NCBI GenBank assembly: GCA_031270925.1
Contig: JAISWY010000278.1
Location: 1-7,969, forward strand
Reading direction: 5' to 3'
Origin: Candidatus Symbiothrix sp.
GTDB lineage: Bacteria > Bacteroidota > Bacteroidia > Bacteroidales > Azobacteroidaceae
Length of the DNA stretch: 7,969 nt
The notes below the pieces were generated by a model, which worked only from the letters and a program-made list of their open reading frames with translations, was not told where the DNA came from and searched no databases. Shown one piece after another: positions 1 through 6,469 of this stretch. Position 1 is the first letter of the stretch, and each line of letters starts with the position of its first letter. Both the position numbers and the translations under genes were made by a program.

Positions 1-2146
1 AATAATCGCAATAGATGTCGTTGCCAAATTCGACCATCCAATACTGGCCTTGCTTGCTGAATTGCACTTCGCCCACCCGCTCCAGAATCCGGCGGATTTG
101 ACTCAAGGCCACGCCGCGATTGTTGTTGGCCGATTCTTCCGTTTTATCGAACCAGAGAATCTCTTTCAATTTCACGGACGAGATGCCTTTGCCGTTTTTA
201 ATCGTATTCAAAAAGATAAGCAGGAACAAACTTTTCAGTAAAGGCTTAAATTCAACGGTTACATCATTTCCCTCTTTATCAATTACTTGGAATCCGCCGA
301 ATAATAAAATGGCCTGTTTTTGCAATTGCTTGACCGTGTTGATGCCGACAATCGGGTTCTGTTGTTGTTCCGAGACGCCGGACGAGGGTTGCCCCGTTTT
401 ATTCTTACCGGTAATAATAAAAAAAATTCCCTTTTTCCGGTAGAAAAGAAAAAAGGCGATCAACAGCAGGATGAGACCAAGTACGACCGATGCGATAATA
501 ATTCCCGTATGCCTGTTTTCCAATTGCTGCAAATCCGATTTTTTCAAAGGCGGAAATACCAGCGAATAAATAGAAACAGAGGCCGTTTCTTCTTCTACCG
601 GCGAAAAAGTAACTGCAATTAATTTGTTTTCGGCCGAATCGAAAAACAAATCGACATACGATCGGTTGTCTTTGAATCCGAAAGTGATGGAATCGGCCAA
701 AATTTCGTATTCAGGCCGGTCGAGCGAAAATTTATACAGGCGGGCGGAAGTATTGTATTTGGTAGAAGGCCAGCACAGGGCGTAAAAACAATGATGCACG
801 GTATCCACCACCAGCGAATTGGATACGACATAATTCTCGGCGGGCGTGTCCAATGTCCACAACTTTTTCGATTGCATCGTTGGTAGGTTGATGATATAAG
901 CGTCGTAATAATTCCGCGGAAACAAATCCTGATTACCCGTCGGACTTCCGAAACCACCGAACAGCAGCATGTTATCCTCATCAATCACACCCAAACCGCT
1001 CAAATAACGCGGCTCGATGGTATCGCCTTTCAAATCTTCCTTGAACCATTTTTGCGTGGAAATATCATAGACGAAAGCGCCTTTTTTGTATTTATGCTGC
1101 CCGTAACCGCCGAAAAGATAAAGCCGATTGTGCTTGTGCGATAAATAGCGATTGTGATGCCAATAATCCGTTTTATTAAAATGATCGGTCGTTTCATCCC
1201 AACTGCCTTTAATGGAATCGTATTTTGCTAATTCCCGCCCGTTTTCTTCCCTTATCAAATTATAGGCATAGAAATTATTATCCAACGAATTGTAAATCAT
1301 TGAATTTTCAAAAAACGGATAGGGAAAAGAACGAATCACTTCCTGTTTTTTGAGTTGATTATCGCTCAGGGAGTACCGGAAGAAAAAATGCGGATCGGCC
1401 ACAGCAATGCAGTTTTGCTGCGAATCGAAAGTGAGATAGGGATTTTTTCCAGTGGTAAATGTGATTTCTTTTTTCCATGTCGTATTCCGGTCCAATATCC
1501 AGTTGGGATTTTCCACTTGGGCGAATTTGTGTTTCAATTCGTCGTAAACGCCGTTTGCGGTGTATTCCGATAATTTCCAGTAGTACAGTTTATTAGCATC
1601 CATGTCGTCTATCCATACATCTTTGACGGTCATCGCCGGCACATCGATAAAAGCGTTGTTTTTGCCGAATACAATATTGGCTTTGGTAAAATCGTGAAGT
1701 TCGGACAGTTGCCATTTTTGGGAAGTTTCGCCGATAAAAATCGTCAGTTCTTCGTTTTTCGTATCCACATCCAAGCGGATGGGAATCCATTTTTCGGGTT
1801 GAATATTGATTTCCGGCAGCGACCGGGTAAAAACCACATTTTGTATCGACGAGGAGAATGAGATGTTTTTTTCGCCCAGCAACAGGTTGATGCTGCGTTG
1901 CTTCTTGTCGACGATTCGAAAAACATAGCCGTAGGTGTGCTTTTCCTTGAAGTGAAATTTGGCGTCGAAATGCATGGAAAATCCGTGTGGAAACGAAAGA
2001 TAATCGCTTGATAAATTCAGACTTGTCCGCATTTCCGGATCGTAATCATACGAATAAAATCTAAGCCCATATTGCAATTCCTCTGCGAAAGCCGTCGAAA
2101 ACAGGAGGCACATAACGAAAGGAAGGAGCTTTTGATAAATTCTCAT
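1..2146 (-). CDS. Membrane-anchored Kelch/LamG sensor with SARP-like DNA-binding domain (3' end outside window)
   Basis: An open frame without stops gives 715 residues and runs off the left edge. Residues 1-21 form a signal peptide or N-terminal anchor (hydrophobic core, AFA/EE cleavage-like site). Residues about 25-185 look like a LamG/concanavalin-like beta sandwich (FSMHFDAKF, WIPIRLDVD, IVFGKNN). Residues 235-530 look like a beta propeller with two clear Kelch blades (RLYLFGGYG at 341 and NMLLFGGFG at 392). One transmembrane helix spans about 548-569 and is followed by RKK. Residues 612 onward (LLFGGFQVIDKEG, ILWFDKTEESANNNRGVALSQIRRILE) resemble the winged-helix part of SARP/BTAD-type regulators. 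Inferred topology is a periplasmic sensor with a cytoplasmic DNA-binding tail, i.e. a one-component membrane regulator. The ligand is unknown. An in-frame ATG nine bases upstream (2155) is an equally possible start; residue numbers here use 2146. It lies downstream of the esterase but has its own promoter. Confidence 0.8.
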   Translation of the reverse strand, partial: MRIYQKLLPFVMCLLFSTAFAEELQYGLRFYSYDYDPEMRTSLNLSSDYLSFPHGFSMHFDAKFHFKEKHTYGYVFRIVDKKQRSINLLLGEKNISFSSSIQNVVFTRSLPEINIQPEKWIPIRLDVDTKNEELTIFIGETSQKWQLSELHDFTKANIVFGKNNAFIDVPAMTVKDVWIDDMDANKLYYWKLSEYTANGVYDELKHKFAQVENPNWILDRNTTWKKEITFTTGKNPYLTFDSQQNCIAVADPHFFFRYSLSDNQLKKQEVIRSFPYPFFENSMIYNSLDNNFYAYNLIREENGRELAKYDSIKGSWDETTDHFNKTDYWHHNRYLSHKHNRLYLFGGYGQHKYKKGAFVYDISTQKWFKEDLKGDTIEPRYLSGLGVIDEDNMLLFGGFGSPTGNQDLFPRNYYDAYIINLPTMQSKKLWTLDTPAENYVVSNSLVVDTVHHCFYALCWPSTKYNTSARLYKFSLDRPEYEILADSITFGFKDNRSYVDLFFDSAENKLIAVTFSPVEEETASVSIYSLVFPPLKKSDLQQLENRHTGIIIASVVLGLILLLIAFFLFYRKKGIFFIITGKNKTGQPSSGVSEQQQNPIVGINTVKQLQKQAILLFGGFQVIDKEGNDVTVEFKPLLKSLFLLIFLNTIKNGKGISSVKLKEILWFDKTEESANNNRGVALSQIRRILERVGEVQFSKQGQYWMVEFGNDIYCDY

Positions 2147-2183
2147 GATTGTCATTGTATTATTTTCAAGATTAAAAATCGGA

Positions 2184-2214
2184 CAAAATTAGTGCTTTTG
2201 TTTGAAGAAAACAA
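2184..2214 (-). promoter_or_regulatory. Bacteroidota-type promoter of the Kelch/SARP regulator
   Basis: On the minus strand, TAATTTTG (2184-2191) matches the Bacteroidota -7 consensus TAnnTTTG. A TTG (2212-2214) sits 20 bases upstream as a -33 element. The predicted leader is short, about 20-30 nt before the ATGs at 2155/2146. The -33 element lies in the U-tract of the upstream gene's terminator. Predicted from motif and spacing only. Confidence 0.6.
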
Positions 2215-2242
2215 CCCCTCCGCCTTAAAATTGGCAGAGAGG
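2204..2242 (-). terminator. Intrinsic terminator of the esterase gene
   Basis: Read on the minus strand, CCTCTCTGCC (2242-2233), an 8-nt loop and GGCGGAGGGG (2224-2215) form a 10-bp stem. All positions pair as RNA if two U-G wobbles are allowed. The stem is followed by TTGTTTTCTT (2214-2205). It starts about 45 nt after the esterase stop codon. On the opposite strand the two wobbles become C-A mismatches and there is no T-tract, so the terminator points in the esterase direction. Confidence 0.7.
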
Positions 2243-2287
2243 TGTAAGAATTAAGTTCGATTTTTATTATAAATCATTTTATTAAGT

Positions 2288-5200
2288 TTAATAGCGAATG
2301 ACTTTTTGCATTTGCACCGCTTTTTCACTTTGCACTTTTACAATCAATATTCCGTTACCGGCCGGATGAAATGCTATTTCGGAATTGTTGATACCGGACA
2401 AGGAATTTGTTTTTCTTCCCTGCATATCGAAAACTTCTACTTTTTGCAACAAATCGCCGGCGCTTCCGGCGATGCTAATTCCGTTTTTCGATACAATAAT
2501 ATTGATGCCGGATTTTTCCGCAGCCGGTTGAATGGAAGTGATGATGCGTTCCGATGTCATTCCGAAGTGGATATTATCGAAATAGAGGGTTCCTGCGGCA
2601 TTATCGCTGATGGTAAATTGCAGGCTGTTAACATTGTTTAATACTTCATTGGTATTGGCAACCGCTTCGCCCGCTTCGTTGAGTAAGTTTTTCAATTGGA
2701 AAGTCAGCGTTCTAAATTTCGAAGATTGTCCGACGGGAACGGCTACCAACTGTTCTTCCGAACCTTCGTAACCTATGAAAACGGCTTTATATACGTTGCC
2801 GGCAGCATTTTTAATCAGCAATCCGATTTCTTTGCGGCGATTGTCGGGATTCAAAACATCTACGGAAATCGTGTTGAAGTTGGCTAATTGGCCGACAACC
2901 GTTTTGTGCGTGAGAACGGGACTTGCGCCTGCCACTCCTGCTTCATTCAATGTATAATCGACTTTCAACGAGGCTTTTCCTTCCGATTTCAGTGTCTCGT
3001 CGTAACTCAATACTGCATTGCTTGTAGCTGCCCATGCGGGAAGGAAATCTACTTTTTCGTCGGCGCCTGTGCCTGCGCTAACCGCCCAAATATCGCCGTC
3101 GGCATACGTCCAGTCTTGCGGATTGTAATATTTAACGCCGGTTGTTGTCCGGTCGCTACGGAACGGAGCAGCCGAAATGTCCACCGAGTTTGCCAGGTTG
3201 GAAGTTACGTTGAAAGTCGCCCAAGCGTAAGTGAGCTGTTTCGGCTCTTTCAAACGTTCGTTCCAAACGGCTACTTCGTCGGAAGATATGATTTTAGCTT
3301 TCGCTCCGATGTAAATGTTGTCTTCGCCACAAATAGCAAAACCGCGTACTTCGTCTATTCCGTTCACGGTTTTCAAGCCGTCGCCCACGTGAGCGAATTT
3401 CGCGATAATGGTATCGTCCTGAATGGTAAAGCTTTCAAAAACAGGCGCGGTGTATTCGCCCGACGGGTTGTAAACGAGATTCAAGGCGGCGGTGGCAAAG
3501 CGTCGTCCGACCGGTGTTTTGTTGGTCGGGTGTATAACCACGTTACCGACGTATGTAATGTCTGTATCGTAAAGCGGTAACATCGCCATATCGTCTTGAT
3601 TCATCGCCCAAGCGTCGTACATGGCTTCGGCTAAAGGCGCCAAGTATTGCGGATTTTCCAGCGTTTGAATCCAGGGGCAAACGTGCGAGAAGATAAACGG
3701 CATATCGTTGTCGGTAAATCCAAAGACTCTTTCGTAAGCTTTTTTCAACAAATCCAGTTGCCGGGCATACAGTTGCGGGCGTTGACTGTTGCTTTCGCCT
3801 TGATACCAAATCATACCGGTAATGCCGTATCCCAATAACGGATTGATTTTCAGATTGTAGAAAGAACTCATCTGGTTGGTGCCGTCGGGATAAAATTCTT
3901 CATCAAGATACAAACCCAAACGTTTCATATCAAGCACTAATCCGGGGTCGGTGTCAATATCTTGCGCCGGAAGCCATGCCTCAATCACCGAACCGCCGAC
4001 AGCCGAATTGATAATTCCAATCGGAATATTCAGTTCCTGTTGTAATTTCACAGCCATCGCATAAGCCACTGCCGAAACTTTTCCTACTTGCATTCCGTCG
4101 TTTCCGCTTCCCCAATACGCACCCTGAATGTCTGTATTTGGGATCCAAGGCGCGGTGTTAGCGGTAGGTTCGAGGAAGAAGCGGATACGATCGTTGTCGG
4201 CGTTGGCCATGAGTGTTTGTCCGTCAATTGTTCCTGCCACGTTCAAGGCCATATTGGATTGTCCCGACGAAAGCCATACTTCGCCTACCAAAATATCTTC
4301 CACGCTTTGTATTACATTTTCGCCTTCCTTCACGTCGAAGTGATATTTGTCAAGACTTGCGGTTTGTGCATCGAAAGTTACTTCCCAAAGTTTTGAGGCG
4401 GGAGTTGTCACATTTTTGCTGTCAAGCAAGGTTTCACCTTTATATAAATCAACTGTGATTTCTTTTCCTTCGGTGGCAGTTCCCCAAATTTTAATCGGTT
4501 TGTTTTGCTGGAACATCATTTTATTGCCGAAAAGAGCGGGCAGTTTGGTTTGATTGGTAAAATCCACAATTTTAACGTTTGAAACCGTCAAATTTATTCG
4601 TCCGGTGTAGTCGGCAGGCACATTTACGGCGTAGAAACGGATGAAACTGATATGGTCGAGTTCGAGGTATCCGTCGCTGTTGCCTGCGGTAGAAAACGGC
4701 AAAGCATAAGTGTGTTGCCCGGCTTTCCAGTCCACGCTTCCGATGCCCCAAAGCATTTCTTTGTGGTCGGGGCCGGTGGTGCTGGTAAGTTCGATTTGTC
4801 CCGCAACGCGGCTCAAAACGAAAATATCGCCGGGCGTTTGTTCGGTAATGTTGGCATCAAACATCAAATAAAGTTGCTGTTTGTTGTGCGAAGAAACGTC
4901 AACCGGCGGATTGATTTGTTGTCCGACAGCAAAAGTTGTGTTAAGCGCCAGCGGTTTGTCCATTGTATAAGGTATCGTTGCCGCCAAATAATCGGTGTTG
5001 TAATCCGGATCGCCTGTGGCAGGCGGGTCAACCAAAATAGAAGTGTCGATCAGTTCGACGTCTTTGAGGCGAATTTGCAGCGCATCGGGTTCGCCGGGAA
5101 TACGCGCAAAACCGAAGCGAAACCAGTTAATCGGCTTCGACAGGTCGAAATTCGGTTTGCGGTCGCCGGTGCTCAGTGGTAGATACACATCTGTCCATCC

Positions 5201-5569
5201 GTGTTGTAGCGGAGTTGGCATTGTTTTTATTCCCCACTGGACGTAAGTATCGACCGGTGTTTGCTCGTTAGCCAATTCAATCATGGCGAATCCGGCATCC
5301 TGAATAAAAGAAATATCGCCCGGATTGTCGAGGTTGTCGATGTAAACCCGCATTTTCAGCACCAGATTTTCAAATTGCGACCCGGAAGCGTCGATATTCA
5401 GGCCTCGAAAATACGATTGAAAGCCGTAGAAGTTGCTTCCGTCAGGGCCAAAGCGATTGACCTGATTTTTAGTGGTAATCACTCCCACCACTTTTTCTAC
5501 TTGGTCCGCCGCTAAAAGAGAAATAGAGCAGCACAACAGCAGTAATAAAATAAATGTTGTTCTTTTCAT
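2288..5569 (-). CDS. Secreted multidomain sialate O-acetylesterase-like SGNH hydrolase with T9SS sorting domain
   Basis: A complete 1093-aa protein. Residues 1-20 are a signal peptide (MKRTTF, then a Leu-rich core). Two beta-sandwich-like modules of unknown family follow at about 22-178 and 190-337. The catalytic unit, about 342-810, carries the SASA/sialate O-acetylesterase signatures: GEVWLSSGQSNM (nucleophile Ser438), NSAVGGSVIEAW (521-532), MIWYQGESNS (586-595) and IHPTNKTPVGRR with catalytic His680. Family members remove acetyl esters from sialic acid or from plant polysaccharides such as xylan; the substrate cannot be read from sequence. Residues about 835-1003 look like a C-terminal carbohydrate-binding-type sandwich ending LYFDNIHFG. 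Residues about 1020-1093 (VEVFDMQGRKTNSL, ILIVKVQSEKAV, KVIRY) match a type A T9SS C-terminal sorting domain, so export through T9SS to the surface or medium is expected. It is longer than the usual 450-700 aa of the family because of the extra modules. Start: first ATG before the signal peptide, 45 nt below a TAnnTTTG box. Confidence 0.88.
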   Translation of the reverse strand: MKRTTFILLLLLCCSISLLAADQVEKVVGVITTKNQVNRFGPDGSNFYGFQSYFRGLNIDASGSQFENLVLKMRVYIDNLDNPGDISFIQDAGFAMIELANEQTPVDTYVQWGIKTMPTPLQHGWTDVYLPLSTGDRKPNFDLSKPINWFRFGFARIPGEPDALQIRLKDVELIDTSILVDPPATGDPDYNTDYLAATIPYTMDKPLALNTTFAVGQQINPPVDVSSHNKQQLYLMFDANITEQTPGDIFVLSRVAGQIELTSTTGPDHKEMLWGIGSVDWKAGQHTYALPFSTAGNSDGYLELDHISFIRFYAVNVPADYTGRINLTVSNVKIVDFTNQTKLPALFGNKMMFQQNKPIKIWGTATEGKEITVDLYKGETLLDSKNVTTPASKLWEVTFDAQTASLDKYHFDVKEGENVIQSVEDILVGEVWLSSGQSNMALNVAGTIDGQTLMANADNDRIRFFLEPTANTAPWIPNTDIQGAYWGSGNDGMQVGKVSAVAYAMAVKLQQELNIPIGIINSAVGGSVIEAWLPAQDIDTDPGLVLDMKRLGLYLDEEFYPDGTNQMSSFYNLKINPLLGYGITGMIWYQGESNSQRPQLYARQLDLLKKAYERVFGFTDNDMPFIFSHVCPWIQTLENPQYLAPLAEAMYDAWAMNQDDMAMLPLYDTDITYVGNVVIHPTNKTPVGRRFATAALNLVYNPSGEYTAPVFESFTIQDDTIIAKFAHVGDGLKTVNGIDEVRGFAICGEDNIYIGAKAKIISSDEVAVWNERLKEPKQLTYAWATFNVTSNLANSVDISAAPFRSDRTTTGVKYYNPQDWTYADGDIWAVSAGTGADEKVDFLPAWAATSNAVLSYDETLKSEGKASLKVDYTLNEAGVAGASPVLTHKTVVGQLANFNTISVDVLNPDNRRKEIGLLIKNAAGNVYKAVFIGYEGSEEQLVAVPVGQSSKFRTLTFQLKNLLNEAGEAVANTNEVLNNVNSLQFTISDNAAGTLYFDNIHFGMTSERIITSIQPAAEKSGINIIVSKNGISIAGSAGDLLQKVEVFDMQGRKTNSLSGINNSEIAFHPAGNGILIVKVQSEKAVQMQKVIRY

Positions 5570-5613
5570 GGATTAAAAATATTAAATGAATAAAATTTGA
5601 AATTAACGAGGGA

Positions 5614-5621
5614 CAAAGGTA
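5614..5621 (-). promoter_or_regulatory. Probable -7 box of the esterase promoter
   Basis: On the minus strand, TACCTTTG followed by TCC matches the Bacteroidota -7 motif TAnnTTTG. It lies 45 nt before the esterase ATG. No TTG/TTTG is found at the usual -33 distance; that position is occupied by the right arm of an inverted repeat (5640-5648). The promoter may therefore depend on an activator, or the repeat may be an operator. Predicted from sequence only. Confidence 0.5.
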
Positions 5622-5652
5622 AGCGCCTCTCATTAGCGGGGCGCTTACTTTT
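5615..5652. repeat. Inverted repeat overlapping the esterase promoter (operator or terminator hairpin)
   Basis: GTAAGCGCC (5619-5627) and GGCGCTTAC (5640-5648) are perfect 9-bp complements around a 12-nt loop. The stem extends to 13 bp (5615-5627 with 5640-5652) through one G-U and three A-T pairs. The left arm contains most of the -7 box of the esterase promoter, so the repeat would lie at the promoter and upstream of the transcript. On the plus strand the right arm is followed by TTTTTCATT, giving it an intrinsic-terminator look, but no plus-strand gene precedes it. A protein-binding operator and a relic terminator are both possible. Confidence 0.6.
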
Positions 5653-5749
5653 TCATTAATTCATTTGACGATTGAAATTTTTTATTGATTTACGGCTAAA
5701 TCTTTTTTGAGGCGCTATTGACTTTTCAAGGCAGAGAATTTAAAATTAG

Positions 5750-5784
5750 ATGTCTCGACTTCGCTTCGCTCCGCTCGACATGAC
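5750..5784. repeat. Short GC-rich dispersed-type repeat
   Basis: A run of near-repeated units (TCGCTTCGCTCCGCTCG, 5761-5777) is flanked by ATGTC (5750-5754) and GACAT (5777-5781), which are complementary. It stands out from the AT-rich surroundings. Similar TCGACTTCGCTC-type stretches are, from memory, frequent between genes in Bacteroidota genomes. Copy number cannot be judged from one window. Confidence 0.4.
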
Positions 5785-5808
5785 GCGCTTCCAGGGTGAG
5801 TGATGAGA

Positions 5809-5965
5809 GGCTGTCTCAAAAGTCCACGAAATAACGTTCGGCGTAGCCAATTACACAAATTTATACGAAAAAGACAATGCTAAAAAAACGTATGTGTTTG
5901 ATTTACATTAAAATAAATTTCGTGTAAATTCGTGTATTCGTGGCTAAATTACTTTTGAGACAGCC
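5809..5965. mobile_element. MITE-like palindromic element, 157 bp
   Basis: The ends are perfect 15-bp inverted repeats, GGCTGTCTCAAAAGT (5809-5823) and ACTTTTGAGACAGCC (5951-5965). Two more nested complementary pairs lie inside: CCACGAA (5824-5830) with TTCGTGG (5937-5943), and an 18-bp pair with 16 matches (5853-5870 with 5918-5935). The left half carries about 22 extra bases (5831-5852) with no partner on the right. The element has no coding capacity. The termini resemble insertion-sequence ends common in Bacteroidota, which would fit a non-autonomous element moved by another copy's transposase; the parent family is not certain. No convincing target-site duplication is seen. Confidence 0.6.
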
Positions 5966-5967
5966 CC

Positions 5968-6123
5968 GTGTCAAAGTCAGGAGATTATGGCGAAAATCAA
6001 TATCAAACATTACAGAAAAGAGTAGAAACATGGATGGAAATTGTGTGGAAAGATACTCCTGCAAGCAATCCCAACTTTGTAGAATTAGATATACTCGCCG
6101 ACGGCAATTTGATACTTGCGTAA
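5968..6123 (+). pseudogene. Possible 3' remnant of a lost gene
   Basis: An open frame follows directly after the palindromic element and ends in TAA at 6121-6123. It can begin only at a GTG (5968) or an internal ATG (6034, giving 29 aa). The encoded peptide (SGDYGENQYQTLQKRVETWM, then EIVWKDTPASNPNFVELDIL and ADGNLILA) has normal protein-like composition with W, Y, D and G, and no family was recognised. A stop codon inside the element (5956-5958) closes the frame upstream. There is no promoter or ribosome site directly before it. The best reading is the tail of a gene whose 5' part was removed when the element inserted or by later deletion; a small real gene is the alternative. Confidence 0.35.
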
Positions 6124-6137
6124 AATCATAATACGAA

Positions 6138-6172
6138 TTGACTTATAATCAAAATAAAAATTGCTACCTTTG
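6138..6172 (+). promoter_or_regulatory. Bacteroidota-type promoter of the small-ORF/helicase cluster
   Basis: TACCTTTG (6165-6172), followed by CAAAA, is a good match to the -7 consensus TAnnTTTG. The nearest TTG (6138-6140) is 24 bases upstream, somewhat longer than usual. The predicted transcript would start about 6178 and reach the ATG at 6194 after a short A-rich leader. All four plus-strand reading frames that follow could be transcribed from it. Confidence 0.6.
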
Positions 6173-6193
6173 CAAAATCAAATCAAAAAACAG

Positions 6194-6337
6194 ATGAATA
6201 ACCAATATTCTCAAAAAAAACGGGAAGAGCTATTGCTCGTTGTCAATGAACCGGTAAGCATATATAGAACGCCGTCCACATTTGACAAGGATTTTGAGCG
6301 GGCAATAGCAACCGCCATTCGTTTTTGGAACGAATGA
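6194..6337 (+). CDS. Small hypothetical protein, 47 aa
   Basis: The first ATG after a clear TAnnTTTG promoter box opens a 47-codon frame ending in TGA. The product begins MNNQYSQKKREELLLVVNEP and ends FERAIATAIRFWNE. It is charged, with a basic N-terminus, no membrane segment and no signal peptide. I do not recognise the family. Promoter placement and ordinary codon use favour a real gene. Its size and closeness to other short or cut-down frames leave open that it is the 5' end of a decayed longer gene. It lies 22 nt before the next small frame. Confidence 0.45.
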   Translation: MNNQYSQKKREELLLVVNEPVSIYRTPSTFDKDFERAIATAIRFWNE

Positions 6338-6359
6338 ATAAACGCACAGATGCTTGGCC

Positions 6360-6455
6360 ATGAAAAGAAAAATCATTTATGCCGACGATGTAGATCTTTG
6401 TTACGAACGTCATCATCATATTACCAACCACCATGCGGCGGGACAATATTTTTAA
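6360..6455 (+). CDS. Very small hypothetical ORF, 31 aa
   Basis: ATG-to-TAA frame of 31 codons (MKRKIIYADDVDLCYERHHH, then ITNHHAAGQYF). It has a basic start and an unusual His-rich centre (HHHITNHHAAG) with one Cys; a metal-binding or regulatory peptide is conceivable but unproven. No Shine-Dalgarno is visible, as is usual in this phylum. It sits between the 47-aa frame and the Schlafen-like fragment, 14 nt before the latter. It could be a genuine small gene or part of a broken one; no family recognised. Confidence 0.3.
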   Translation: MKRKIIYADDVDLCYERHHHITNHHAAGQYF

Positions 6456-6469
6456 GAAATGAAACATTT

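Larger units (their letters stand above)
5570..6193. other. Intergenic region with repeats and gene debris, no intact gene
   Basis: This stretch separates the minus-strand esterase from the plus-strand small-ORF/helicase cluster, so the two groups are divergent. It holds, in order, the esterase promoter with its inverted repeat, AT-rich sequence without a recognisable signal (5654-5746), a GC-rich CGCTT/CGCTC repeat, a 157-bp palindromic element, a 51-codon open fragment and the promoter of the right-hand cluster. No ORF in it shows a full, recognisable protein. Confidence 0.7.

Noticed and set aside
50..443. Two overlapping plus-strand frames near the left edge
   Set aside because: Both are antisense to the continuous regulator frame that encodes the TM helix and winged helix.
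619..984. 121-codon minus-strand open frame
   Set aside because: Same strand as the Kelch/SARP regulator but a different frame inside it; Cys/Arg/Ile-rich product, no family.
2888..3580. 230-codon plus-strand open frame
   Set aside because: It lies wholly antisense to the esterase catalytic region, which has clear motifs. The product is Arg/Cys/Val-rich with no domain and no promoter, as expected for a shadow frame.
4652..5182. 176-codon plus-strand open frame
   Set aside because: Antisense to the N-terminal modules of the esterase; composition is shadow-like and there is no start signal.
5615..5652. Rho-independent terminator of a plus-strand gene
   Set aside because: The hairpin and T-run fit, but no plus-strand gene lies upstream, because the whole preceding 3.3 kb is the minus-strand esterase. 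Kept as an inverted repeat with an open role.
5809..5965. CRISPR-like or riboswitch interpretation of the palindromic region
   Set aside because: There is only one copy of each repeat, with no regular spacers, and no downstream leader context in either direction. Terminal inverted repeats fit a mobile element better.
5801..5972. Target-site duplication around the palindromic element
   Set aside because: Flanks (GATGAGA on the left, CCGTGTC on the right) share no direct repeat of useful length.
6350..6469. N-terminal extension of the 91-aa Schlafen-like protein to 131 aa
   Set aside because: The extra residues (Cys/Arg/His/Pro-rich) do not fit the family start and are out of frame with the 31-aa ORF. 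The ATG at 6470 sits exactly where the domain begins.
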